From: Candidatus Schekmanbacteria bacterium
GTDB lineage: Bacteria > CSSED10-310 > JACPHN01
DNA length: 64,000 nucleotides
Assembly: GCA_016188575.1 (NCBI GenBank)
Contig: JACPHN010000150.1
Coordinates: 24,828 to 88,827, forward strand
Direction of reading: 5' to 3'
Part shown: one piece after another, positions 54,797 through 63,776 of the stretch
Position numbering within the stretch: position 1 is the first letter of the stretch
Layout of the letters: each line of letters begins with the position of its first letter
Notes under the pieces: model-generated
What the model was told of the DNA's origin: nothing
Databases searched by the model: none
Seen by the model: only the letters and a program-made list of their open reading frames with translations
Program-made: the position numbers and the translations under genes

Positions 54797-55121
54797 GGTC
54801 AACTACCCCGGCCGGAAGGCCGGAGCTTGCTCCGGAGGAAGGTCGTAAGCGGCGATGCTTGCATGTTGACCAGACCAAGTTGTTGAGATTGGCAATCGTT
54901 GAAACAGATGCGTTGGACAATCAGCAGAAGTAACACTCCGAGGTGCTTCCTCAGCCTCGGACCCTGTAAGTGCGCATTGCAGACAAACCGTAGGGTCGGC
55001 ACGAAACGGATGTGCACAGACGGCTGCTGTTCAACAGGGTCGAGGGGAGACCGTCGAGCAAGCCAGCTTGGCGCGTCACAAGCCCTTTACGGGGACCTCT
55101 TCGGAGGTATTGGAGGTAAGG
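54797..55121 (+). ncRNA. Omega-RNA (HEARO RNA) region of copy 2
   Basis: A 325-nt non-coding region closely matching copy 1 along its entire length. Paired segments are kept: GGTCAAC/GTTGACC closing stem, CCGGCC-GGAA-GGCCGG, GGAGC-TT-GCTCC, CCGAGG...CCTCGG, and the last hairpin ACCTC-TTCG-GAGGT, in which a compensatory change against copy 1 (GCCTC/GAGGC) preserves pairing. The RNA thus seems maintained although its own iscB is broken; it could be served in trans by copy 1. Putative guide: GACGGAGGGAAACTGA at 54781-54796. Confidence 0.83.
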
Positions 55122-55734
55122 ATGGTCTTTGTGTTAGACAAGCGCAAACGGCCGCTGATGCCGCGCGTGGAAGGGCGGGCGCGCTAGCTGGTCACGGCGG
55201 GACGTGCGCGGGTGCATCGCCTGCATCCCTTCACCATCCGCTTGGTCGATCGGCACCTTGAGGACGGCGTGGTCGCACCGGTGCGCCTGAAGCTCGATCC
55301 GGGGGCAAAAACAACCGGTGTCGCGATCGTCTGCGACGGAAGAAGTGCTGAGTTTCGAGTGCTGAGCACTAAGAAAAGGCAGAAGCCCGTGCTTGCCACC
55401 AAAGCCTGTGGCCGTGGCAGCTATCAGCGGACGCGCGTCGACAAGTTCGGCTTCCCGGGCAGCTATTTGATGCGGCAAAGGCGCGTCCACGGCTTTGCAA
55501 CCGGCGATTTGGTTCGTGCGATGGTGCCACGGGGCAGAAAGCCGGTATTTACATTGGGCGCGTCGCCGCACGGGACTCGGGTAGCTTCAACGTCCAGACG
55601 GACGCGGGTACGATTCAAGGCATTTCGCACAAACACTGCCGTCTGCTCCAGCGAGCGGATGGCTACACCTACAGCCACAGAAAGAGGCGCTTCTTCCACC
55701 GGCTGAACCCGGTGGTTTCCGCGCCGGAGACTGG
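54797..55734 (+). mobile_element. HEARO/OMEGA element, copy 2 (omega-RNA plus broken iscB)
   Basis: It starts with GGTCAACTACCCCGGCC and ends with TTTCCGCGCCGGAGACTGG right before ATGA, the same boundaries as copy 1 at 13059-14721. It is 938 bp against 1663 bp because most of iscB is deleted. The right-end hairpin is at 55696-55715. It separates the M50-like gene and its intergenic region from the start codon of a lipoprotein gene. Confidence 0.82.
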
Positions 55735-55738
55735 ATGA
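55122..55738 (+). pseudogene. iscB: Decayed iscB
   Basis: It begins MVFVLDKRKRPLMP like copy 1 but meets TAG at 55185-55187, where copy 1 has a Lys codon. The frame resumes (VHRLHPFTIRLVDR, KLDPGAKTTGVAI) and then jumps over about 250 residues: RuvC-II, the HNH domain and RuvC-III are gone. At the junction (55344-55370) is AGTGCTGAG repeated, the second time as palindrome AGTGCT-G-AGCACT. The C-terminal part (PVLATKACGRGSYQRTRVDKFGF) is then frameshifted near 55543, where an A is lacking from a short A run. The last codons in the original frame end in the TGA of ATGA. It cannot make an active nuclease. Confidence 0.9.
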
Positions 55739-56511
55739 AAATGATCGAAACCATCGGGACCTTGAGCCGGCCGGTAATCGTCATCGCTGCTTTCTGGCTC
55801 CTGGCTGGCGGCTGCTTTGGCTCGCCGTCCGGGGGCAAGCCGCAATGTTGCAGTGTGGACGATGTCGTGCGCATGAAGCAGCAAGCAGTCGCGGATGACC
55901 TCATTATCGCCGCGGTGCGCAGCGCCGAAAAGCGACCCGCCCTGACTGCCGACGACCTGATCAAGCTCAGCAATGCCGGGGTAAGCCAGGTTGTCATTGA
56001 CGCCATGCTCGGCAAGGCTACCACGGCGGAGGCGCCGGAGCCTCCGGCCGCAGCCGTCGTCATGCCCGAGCCGACTCCGGATGCGGCACATGCACCGGAT
56101 TCGGCGCCGGAGCCCGCCAGGGCCGAAGCTCCGGCTGCCGCCGACCTGGGCGGGTCTCAGGCGTTTGCTGGCAGCGCCGTGGTCGTCCCCGAGGCCGAGT
56201 CGACTCCCGCCGCGCCCCCGGCGCAGGCGACCGCTCCAGCGACTGAAAACACCCTGGACATCCGCATCGTCTACCATCCCGGCGACCGCCTGCTGAAGAT
56301 GCTCAACCAGGGCAAGCGCTACACCGCGCTAAAGCTCACCATCAACGGCGCATACACCACGTACAAGGCCATCCTTGAGCCATACGAAGAGGATCACACC
56401 TGGCTCATGTCGTTCGAGGATCGGTACGGAAATCACTTCGATCGGGAACGAGGAATTCAAGTACTCGTGATCGAGGCAAACGAAGGGCAGATGACCTACC
56501 GCCCGCTGTGA
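55735..56511 (+). CDS. Lipoprotein with Ala/Pro-rich linker
   Basis: A 258-residue protein with signal peptide and lipobox (FWLLAGGC). The N-terminal domain (about 40-95; VDDVVRMKQQAVADDLIIAAV, shown in part) is followed by an Ala/Pro/Glu-rich linker (about 98-180) and a C-terminal beta domain (LDIRIVYHPGDRLLKMLNQGKRYTALKL in part). I do not recognise a function. The ATG is part of the ATGA at the end of HEARO copy 2, so its own ribosome-binding site is displaced. It overlaps the convergent DUF4388 gene end by 16 nt. Confidence 0.78.
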   Translation: MKMIETIGTLSRPVIVIAAFWLLAGGCFGSPSGGKPQCCSVDDVVRMKQQAVADDLIIAAVRSAEKRPALTADDLIKLSNAGVSQVVIDAMLGKATTAEAPEPPAAAVVMPEPTPDAAHAPDSAPEPARAEAPAAADLGGSQAFAGSAVVVPEAESTPAAPPAQATAPATENTLDIRIVYHPGDRLLKMLNQGKRYTALKLTINGAYTTYKAILEPYEEDHTWLMSFEDRYGNHFDRERGIQVLVIEANEGQMTYRPL

Positions 56512-57785
56512 CTCTTGCGGCCAGGGACCGCCGCCCTCGCGGCGGGCGCCGTGCGCCGCACGATACCCTTGCGGAACAATGAAAAGAGCACGTCGTAGGC
56601 GCGCTCCCGCGGCATGCCGCTGGCGTGGACCATTTCACGCAGCGAGGCGCTCGACGCCACCCGCGACAGCACGAACCCTTCCTCTGCGCCCAGCTTCCGC
56701 GCCGCTTCCGTATCCAGCATTGCATTGACGATTTCGAGCCTGGTGTCGTCCCCTCCCCCGGCCATCGCCTCCACCTCATTGATGATGCGTCCAAACAACT
56801 GCGCGGCGAACGCTTCCAGGCGCAAGGCGACCCGCGTCAGGGCATCTGCCTCCGGCGGCTGGCGCTCAAAATCCAGCCGGACATCGACGAGCACAGACTG
56901 CGCCGCCTCCAGGTGGTTGTCCCGCAGCAGCCGCCGTCCAATCTCGATGCGCTGCTCCAGCTTCTCGGCGGCCGTAGGCACGCGCGGCGGCGTGGATACA
57001 GTGACCAGACTGTTGGACATCAGGCCGATCAGTTGCACCTGAAGATCAAGCGTGCTCGTCTTCACCCGGTTCAACACGGTCTTGAAATCGGACTGGCGCC
57101 CAATGGCCTCATAAACCGCCCGCGCAGACTCTCCGAGGAAGGGCAACGCGGTGCGATCGCCTGGCGCCGCGATCAGGACCTGTTCCGGCCCCGGCAGCGC
57201 GCCGTGGCGCGCGCGATATTCGTGCAGCAGCCACACCCCTTGCACGAGGACATCGGTCTTCTCGGGGCGCATTGCGCTCAAGACCTGCGGCGCTACCCGA
57301 TTCGGCTGAAACGTGAAGATCCCACCTTCGTGCACGAAAATGTCGTAGACGATTTCGTCGACAAGCTGTCGCAGCCGCTCGATCATGAGCTCACGGGACA
57401 GCAGACCGACATCCACGATCACCTGGCTCAGGCGAGCTCTCCCGCCCTGGAGCTCCCACAGCTCGAGACAACGCGCAAGCTGCCGCGCATTGATATCGCC
57501 CTTGGCGACCAGGAACTGCCCCAGTCGAAGCGCGTTTCGCGTGGAGCTTGCAAATACCAGTCGCCCCCGCTGAAAAAAGAGCTCTTTCCGGCAGCCACCC
57601 AATACGCAGGCCAGCGTCCCCTGGCGTCGCGACCGGGACAGCCACCGCAAAAGCTCGGGGATGGGCACCATCGAGAGGTCGCCCTGGATCTCCTCCACAC
57701 CCGCACCGGCGAGGTCTTCCAAGTCACTGATGTCGAGCCTGCGAAAGGCGTCGTATTGCGCGTCCATCGGGCTCAATCCTGCCAA
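56496..57785 (-). CDS. DUF4388-domain protein
   Basis: A 429-residue soluble protein. Residues about 35-80 form a DUF4388 start (GDLSMVPIPELLRWLSRSRRQGTL in part, then GGCRKELFFQRGRLVFASS), followed by helical regions and a C-terminal winged-helix-like part (LSRVASSASLREMVHASGMPRERAYDVLFSLFRKGIV in part). DUF4388 proteins are frequent in deltaproteobacteria, often in signalling or motility contexts. The function is unknown. Convergent with the lipoprotein gene. Confidence 0.75.
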   Translation of the reverse strand: MAGLSPMDAQYDAFRRLDISDLEDLAGAGVEEIQGDLSMVPIPELLRWLSRSRRQGTLACVLGGCRKELFFQRGRLVFASSTRNALRLGQFLVAKGDINARQLARCLELWELQGGRARLSQVIVDVGLLSRELMIERLRQLVDEIVYDIFVHEGGIFTFQPNRVAPQVLSAMRPEKTDVLVQGVWLLHEYRARHGALPGPEQVLIAAPGDRTALPFLGESARAVYEAIGRQSDFKTVLNRVKTSTLDLQVQLIGLMSNSLVTVSTPPRVPTAAEKLEQRIEIGRRLLRDNHLEAAQSVLVDVRLDFERQPPEADALTRVALRLEAFAAQLFGRIINEVEAMAGGGDDTRLEIVNAMLDTEAARKLGAEEGFVLSRVASSASLREMVHASGMPRERAYDVLFSLFRKGIVRRTAPAARAAVPGRKSHSGR

Positions 57786-57839
57786 GCGGTGGGGATGGGG
57801 CTCTCTTTACCGCCCCGATCCCTGCATGTCAACTCGCAG

Positions 57840-58520
57840 TCAATCCGCCTGGCGGTGGAGCCGGTCCTCGATGCGGTGCCGCACGATTTCACCTTCGATC
57901 ATGTAGATCACTTCTTCGGCGATGTTCGTCGCGTGGTCGGCGATCCGCTCCAGATACCGCGATACCGTCAGGGTGCTGATCAGGCTCTGGATCCTCTCCG
58001 GCTGCCTCTGGATTTCTCCATCGACCCATGTATACATCCCCCGGTGCACCTCGTCCATGGCGTCGTCGGCGGCGCACACCGCGCGAGCCAGCGTCGGATC
58101 CTGGTTCACGAGCGCATCGAGGGCGCTCTTCACCATCGACAGGACGCTGTCCGCCATTCCGGCTGTCGCTGCGGGCACGCCGATCCACGGTTGTGTGGCC
58201 AGGAATGCCGCGCGCTCACCGATGTGCACTGCCAGGTCACCGATTCGCTCGAGATCCGAGTTCACCTTCAGGACTGTCACGATAAACCGCAGGTCTGCGG
58301 CCACCGGCTGACACAGCGCCAATACCTTCTGGCACTCCTCCTCGATTTCGAGCTCGCACGTGTCAATCGCGTCGTCACACGCCGCAAGCTGGCACGCCAG
58401 AGCCTCGTCGCGCTGCAGATAGGCCGCTACCGCGCGCTGCACGCTCTCTTCCACCAGCGCGCTCAGCGAGAGAATGCTCTTCTTGAGGCGGCCGATTTCG
58501 CGCTGCAGGCGTATTGACAT
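57840..58520 (-). CDS. phoU: PhoU, phosphate signalling regulator
   Basis: A 226-residue all-helical protein with two PhoU repeats; EIEEECQKVLALCQPVAADLRFIVTVLKVNSDLERIGDLAVHI (in part: LRFIVTVLKVNSDLERIGD) and SRYLERIADHATNIAEEVIYMIEGE (in part: YLERIADHATNIAEEV) hold the metal-binding E/D clusters. It couples the Pst transporter with PhoR. It is the last gene of the pst-pho cluster, 13 nt after pstB. Confidence 0.94.
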   Translation of the reverse strand: MSIRLQREIGRLKKSILSLSALVEESVQRAVAAYLQRDEALACQLAACDDAIDTCELEIEEECQKVLALCQPVAADLRFIVTVLKVNSDLERIGDLAVHIGERAAFLATQPWIGVPAATAGMADSVLSMVKSALDALVNQDPTLARAVCAADDAMDEVHRGMYTWVDGEIQRQPERIQSLISTLTVSRYLERIADHATNIAEEVIYMIEGEIVRHRIEDRLHRQAD

Positions 58521-58533
58521 GGGTACGCTCCAC

Positions 58534-59280
58534 CTAGCCGAAGCGGCCGGTAATGTAGTCTTCTGTTCGCGGGTCTCGTGGGTTTGTGAAGATGGTCGTC
58601 GTCACGCCGAGCTCCACCAGCTCGCCCTGCAAGAAGAATCCCGTCAAGTCCGAAACGCGGGCCGCTTGTTGCATGTTGTGTGTCACGATCACGATCGTGT
58701 ACCGCTCCTTCAGCTCGCGCATCAAGTCCTCGATCTTTCCGGTTGCGACCGGATCGAGAGCGGAGCAAGGCTCGTCCATCAGCAGCACTTCCGGTTCCAC
58801 CGCCAGCGCTCGGGCGATACACAGGCGCTGCTGCTGTCCGCCGGAGAGGCGGAGAGCGCTTTCGTGCAGGCGGTCGCGCGCTTCGTCCCAGAGCGCCGCG
58901 GCGCGCAGACTTCGCTCGACGACATCATACAGATTCGCCCGGTCGCGAATTCCCAGGATGCGAGGCCCGTAGGTGACGTTTTCGTAGATCGTCTTCGGAA
59001 ATGGGTTGGACCGCTGGAAAACCATCCCCACGCGTCTGCGCAAGTCCGTCGCATCCCATGTCGGGTCGTGGATGTCGCGACCGCCAATGCGGACGACACC
59101 AGTGATGCGGAAGCCGTCGACCAGGTCGTTCAGCCGGTTCAGGCACCTCAGCAGGGTGGACTTGCCGCAGCCGGATGGGCCGATAATGGCGCTAATGCGA
59201 TGCGGCGGAATCGCCATCGAGACCTCGCGAAGTGCCGGCGCGGCCCCGTAATACGCGCACAAGCTTGTGATCTCTATCAT
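58534..59280 (-). CDS. pstB: Phosphate ABC transporter ATPase PstB
   Basis: A 248-residue ATPase: Walker [33 protein letters not shown] (typical of PstB), signature [15 protein letters not shown], Walker [14 protein letters not shown]. All motifs are intact although the permease genes next to it are destroyed, so it has no visible partner here. Confidence 0.94.
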   Translation of the reverse strand: MIEITSLCAYYGAAPALREVSMAIPPHRISAIIGPSGCGKSTLLRCLNRLNDLVDGFRITGVVRIGGRDIHDPTWDATDLRRRVGMVFQRSNPFPKTIYENVTYGPRILGIRDRANLYDVVERSLRAAALWDEARDRLHESALRLSGGQQQRLCIARALAVEPEVLLMDEPCSALDPVATGKIEDLMRELKERYTIVIVTHNMQQAARVSDLTGFFLQGELVELGVTTTIFTNPRDPRTEDYITGRFG

Positions 59281-59286
59281 GGCGAC

Positions 59287-59390
59287 TTACGTGGACAGAC
59301 CGGCATATCGGCGCTTCAGCTCAGTGCTCTGGTTTCCAGCGCGCGCACGACCAACAGCTCCGCAGACGAGCCCATTGCAACAACCACCGG
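59287..59390 (-). pseudogene. pstA: Possible 3' remnant of pstA
   Basis: Between the truncated pstC and pstB, one minus-strand frame ends with NQSTELKRRYAGLST and a TAA just before pstB. This resembles the basic C-terminal tail of PstA permeases. Only about 30 residues remain, so this is a tentative call based on position and tail composition. Confidence 0.4.
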
Positions 59391-59981
59391 TCAGCGATCC
59401 GTCGGTGCATACGCCAGCATGCGGAGCGGATATCGCTGCAGGTCTACGATGAGCGGCTCCTGCAGGAGGCGTAGCTCCGGCAGCGGCACTGCCACTTCCG
59501 TCGTCACGCCCAAAGGCGAGAAACGAAGACTGGCCGGGGCAACACGCCCGTCTGTCAGCCCCAGCGCCAGCGCGCCTTCTTCCGCCATTGCGATCGCGAC
59601 AATCCCGGCACCGCCGAGGTCGATACCGCCCACGGCCGGTACCTCCGCCTCGTCGCCGCTCAGGCGCCAGAAGACCACCCCGGAACGCTGGATGCGAAAC
59701 GCGACCCTCCGGTGCTCGTCGACGCCGACGGCCAGCGCGGCGGAACCGTCGCCCGAGCGGCGCACGCCTGCCGGAGCAAGCGTGGCATGGCGGAAGAGCG
59801 GTGCCGCTTCGCCGGCAATGACAGCCACAATGGCCAGAATTGAGGCGATGATCGCCATCCCACCAAGGGTAACGATCCGTGCCGCCAGCCGATCCGCGCA
59901 CTGGCGACGCCGCACCCGCGGCTCCGGCCGCCGAGACGGCCCCAATGGTGCTTCACACTGTGCGATCATGCCGCCCATCAT
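59391..59981 (-). pseudogene. pstC: Truncated PstC, N-terminal part
   Basis: A 196-residue frame with one membrane helix (LGGMAIIASILAIVAVIAGEAAPLF in part) followed by a beta-rich periplasmic stretch, like the extended N-terminal region of long PstC permeases, ending at LAYAPTDR and a stop. The whole permease domain that should follow is missing, and so is pstA. Position between pstS and pstB supports the name. A deletion of about 2 kb or more joining pstC to the end of pstA is the simplest explanation. Confidence 0.7.
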
Positions 59982-59993
59982 GGCCGGCGGTTG

Positions 59994-60974
59994 TTAGGGT
60001 TTCGTGAGCGGATCCTGGATCCGCTCGAGCACTTCGGCGACCACGCTCGCTGAAAGGGGGTAGTAGCCGTCCTTGATGACGGTCTCCTGGCCCTGTCGCG
60101 ATTGAACGCGCTTCAGAAATTCGCGCGTTAACGGGTCAAGTGCCTTCGCTGGCGACTTGTTTACATGCACATAGAGAAACCGCGACAGCGGGTACGAGCC
60201 CGCATAGGAGTTGGCCGCCGTCGCCTCTACATATCCGTTCCCTTGGTAACTAGCGGCACGGCGCGCACGCCCGCCGTCGCGTACCCGATCCCGGACTAAC
60301 CGATCGCGTAGCGGTCCGCCGTGACTCCCTGCACGACGGAGGCCGAGCCGGGCTGCTCTTTTGCCGTGTCCTTGTAGTCACCGTTTCCCAGCGCGTGCTC
60401 CCTGAAGAAGCCGTACGTGCCGGACGCGGAGTTGCGGCCGAACAGCGAGATGGGCCGAGTCGCCCAGTCATCCCCAAGCCCAAGCTGCCCCCACGTCACC
60501 AGGTCGTGGACGTACCCGAGTCGCCGCCCCTTGGAAAAGATCGCGTCCACCTGATCCAACGACAGCCCCGGGAGCGGATTGTCCTTGTTTACGAACACCG
60601 CCAGCGCGTCCACCGCCACGCGTATCGCTGTCGGCTTGTAGCCGAACACGTTCTCAAATGCGTCTTCCTCGGCCCCTTTCATCGTCCGCGACATGGGACC
60701 AAGCTGCGCGGAAGCGCTGATCAGGGCGGGAGGCGCGGTTGCCGATCCCTTGCCCTCGATCTGGATTTTCACATTCGGGTAGCCTTTCTGGAACCCCTCG
60801 GCCCAAAAAAGTCATCAAGTTGTTTGGCGTATCTGACCCCACCGACGAAATACTGCCCGAGATCCCTCCTGTCTTGGTGTACGCCGGTAGCCCGGGATCG
60901 ACCATCGCCAGGCCCTCGGCGGCCGCGGCTTGCGCCGGCAACAGCAGCACCGCTACGAGTAGTGTCTTGCGCAT
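59994..60974 (-). pseudogene. pstS: pstS, phosphate-binding protein, with three lesions
   Basis: MRKTLLVAVLLLPAQAAAAE is a signal peptide and [47 protein letters not shown] and RYAIG are PstS motifs. Lesion 1: an extra T in a six-T run near 60807-60812 shifts the frame (NLMTFW... becomes NLMTFL). Lesion 2: TAG near 60296 replaces the Tyr of AIGYSGIGYAT. Lesion 3: a missing base near 60243 shifts the frame before GYVEATAANSYAGSYPLSR. After this the frame is open to KP and TAA at 59994. Several separate hits suggest real decay rather than one sequencing error. GAAGGA precedes the ATG. Confidence 0.88.
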
Positions 60975-61160
60975 CTGCACGTCCTTCTCCTTTCCAAGAA
61001 ACGGCATTCGTTCAACATCCGCGCGAGAAAATGAGAGGCGTGCGTTCAGCCAGCATGAGCGGCGTGTGAGGATCTGGTCAGAATCACCGCGCCGGGGTGG
61101 TCCTCTGCCCGGCGCTCTTCGCAACCGGAGCAAGGCCGCCGGGATGGAGGCCAAGTCGCG

Positions 61161-62973
61161 CTAGGCCGACGCGCCGGAAGCATCCTCTCGGTGTCGCGGA
61201 AGGTGAATCGAGAACACGGATCCCTGGCCGAGGGTGCTCTCCACGCTCACCCGCCCTCCCGTGTGCCTGCGCGATGTGCTTGACGATAGCCAGTCCGAGG
61301 CCTGTGCCTCCGGAATCTCTGCTGCGAGCGGGATCGACTCGGTAGAAGCGCTCGAATAGCCTAGGCAGGTGTGCGGCAGCGATACCGCATCCCTGGTCGC
61401 ACACGCGGATCTCGATCCAGCCGTTCGCGGGTCGCCCCACCACCTCTACGGCGCGATGGGGTTCGCTATGCTTCACGGCGTTCACCAGGAGGTTGACGAC
61501 GGCCTGCTGCAGGAGCGAGTCGTTGATTCGCGCGCGCAGCTCATGCGGACAGCTCAGCCCGATCGCAATGCCGCGCTCCGCTGCGCGGCTGCCGCACAGG
61601 TCGACCGCCGCACGCAGGATCGGTGCGATCTGCGCCTCCTGCGGCGGCACCTCGGCGCGCTCGGCTTGCTGCTCGATGCGAGAGAGGCTGAGCAGGTCCT
61701 CGATGATTGCGCTTGGCCGGTCGGCGTGCCGGGCGATAATCTCCAGGAACCTCGCGGCGTGTTCGGGCTCGTACATCGCCCCGTCGCGAAGTGTCTCGAC
61801 AAATCCCGTGACTGCCGTGATCGGGGTGCGCAGCTCGTGTGAAACGTTGGCAACAAAATCTCGGCGAACCATTTCCAGGCGTTTGAGGCGCGTCACGTCG
61901 TGAAGAACGACCAGCGCTCCGATCTTGTCGCCTGAGGCGCTGCGCAAGGGCGTGCCGTGCGCCTGCAGGAACCGCGTTCCCGGGTCGGCGCCTGGACTGT
62001 GCAGCACTACTTCACTCTCGACGGGATCATGGCTGCTCAGCGCCTGCCGCACGAAGCGCTGGAGGTCGGCGTTGCGCACCGCTTCCTGGATCGATTTCCC
62101 CGTGGCGGCCAGGGGGTCCACGCCCAGAAAACGACACGCCGCCTGGTTGAGCCGCAGGCACCGTTCGCCGGCATCCACCGCCACGACCCCCTCGACCATG
62201 CTGGAGAGCATCGCCTCTTGCTCATTGCGCTGCGCGAGGATGGTACTGATTCGGTCGTCGAGCTGCGCCGCCAGGTCGTTCATTGCCGAGGCCAGCGCGC
62301 CGATCTCGCCTGACACCAACACCGGCAGCCGCGGGTGAAAGTCGCCGCGCGCGAAGCGTTCCGCTCCCCGCCGCAGCTCCTCCACCGGCCGGCTAACCCG
62401 TCGTGACAACCACAAGCTGAGGATCGCGGCCACAACCGCGATGCTGAGCCCGGCGCCGGCAATGCGGATCTGGACCGCCCGTGTTGCCATCTCGACAGCC
62501 GCGATCGAGACGGCGGCACGAGCGACACCGCGCGTGAGGCCGGAGGAGCTCAGCGGCACGGCCACATACATCATCGTGGTCCCCACCGTAGCGCTGTAGC
62601 GGATGGCAGCCCCGAAGCCACCGGTGAGCGCCGCTTTCACTTCGGGCCGCGCTGCATGATTTTCCATTCGTGCGGGGTCTTCCATGGAATCTGCCAGGAC
62701 GGCGCCTGATGGCCCTATGATCGTCAGCCGCGTGTCGGACGCCCGCGCAAGCTCGGTGCAGAGCGCCTGCATGGCCAGAGGCGGCGTGGCCGGAGAGCGT
62801 GCCGAAATCTCACGTGCCGCGAGGCGCGCCGTTGCAGACAGACGCGCGGACGTCTCCGCGACGAAGACGTCGCGCATCGTTCGCGATGCGTACCAGGTCG
62901 CGGCGGACAACCCCGCCAGCGTTACCAGCACCATCGAAGCGTAGATCTGCCAGAGGAGTCGGTGCCGAGACAT
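61161..62973 (-). CDS. phoR: PhoR-type sensor histidine kinase, frameshifted near the 3' end
   Basis: About 603 residues were intended: TM1 (about 12-27), periplasmic region, TM2 (about 170-190), HAMP, PAS (about 255-370), HisKA with FVANVSHELRTP, HATPase with NLLVNAVKHS and GTGLGLAIVKHIAQAHG. Just after this G2 box, an extra G near 61257-61260 shifts the frame. The expected end (GRVSVESTLGQGSVFSIHLPR, shown here as GSVFSIHLPR) is found in another frame and stops at 61161; the shifted frame runs on to 61084. Phosphate control of PhoB may be kept because all catalytic boxes precede the shift. Confidence 0.85.
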
Positions 62974-63056
62974 CTATCTCCCGAGCATACGCCAAGGCGG
63001 CGTCAGCTCCTTCCGCGCATACTGCCACAAGCGCGCTCCGGCCACTCCAGATAGCG

Positions 63057-63776
63057 CTATTTCCAATCCCTGAGCCGGTATCCGACGCCCCGTATCGTTT
63101 CGATCCGGGGCCCGGCGGCGCCGAGCTTGCGGCGCAGACCGACGATGTGCACATCCACGGAGCGGTCGGTCACGTCAGCGTCATCGCCGCGCGCTGCCTC
63201 CACGATCTGATAGCGGGTGCGCACCCGGCCTGGCCGCGCGGCCAGGTAGAGCAGAATGCGAAACTCGGTGAAGGTCAGCGACACGGGCCGGCCCTGCACG
63301 GTGACCTCATGGCGCGCAGGGTCGATCACGACCTCATCGATGACCATCGGCGCCTGCTCGTCGCGCGACGGGATCCGCGGCCGCCTCAGGACGGCGCGAA
63401 TCCGCGCTACGAGTACCTTCGGACCGAACGGTTTGGTCACGTAGTCGTCGGCGCCCATATCCAGGCCGGCGACCACGTCCGCTTCCTCATCCTTGGCGGT
63501 GACAATGACGACCGGCACGGTCCCCGTTCTGGGATCACGCTTGAGCACCCTGCAAACGTTCAGGCCATTGATCCCCGGCAGCATCAAATCCAGAATCACC
63601 AGATCAGGCGGCGCTGCTGTGGCCATGCGAACCCCTTCCTCGCCGGTGGCGGTACCCGTCACACAGTACCCCTCCTTCGCGAGGTTGTAGCGAATGAGCT
63701 CGAGGATATCGGCCTCATCTTCGATGACCAGGATGCGCTCTCGTGACGTTGCCACAAGCGTTTCATTGTCACCCAA
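63057..63776 (-). CDS. phoB: PhoB-type response regulator
   Basis: About 232-239 residues: receiver with phospho-acceptor in VILDLMLPGINGLNV and KPF, then an OmpR-type winged helix (SLTFTEFRILLYLAARPGRV in part and VDVHIVGLRRKLG). It controls phosphate-starvation genes. The start is uncertain: TTG 63776 or GTG 63755; the receiver begins at ILVIEDE. It is the first gene of the phoB-phoR-pst cluster; phoR follows after 83 nt. Confidence 0.93.
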   Translation of the reverse strand: MGDNETLVATSRERILVIEDEADILELIRYNLAKEGYCVTGTATGEEGVRMATAAPPDLVILDLMLPGINGLNVCRVLKRDPRTGTVPVVIVTAKDEEADVVAGLDMGADDYVTKPFGPKVLVARIRAVLRRPRIPSRDEQAPMVIDEVVIDPARHEVTVQGRPVSLTFTEFRILLYLAARPGRVRTRYQIVEAARGDDADVTDRSVDVHIVGLRRKLGAAGPRIETIRGVGYRLRDWK

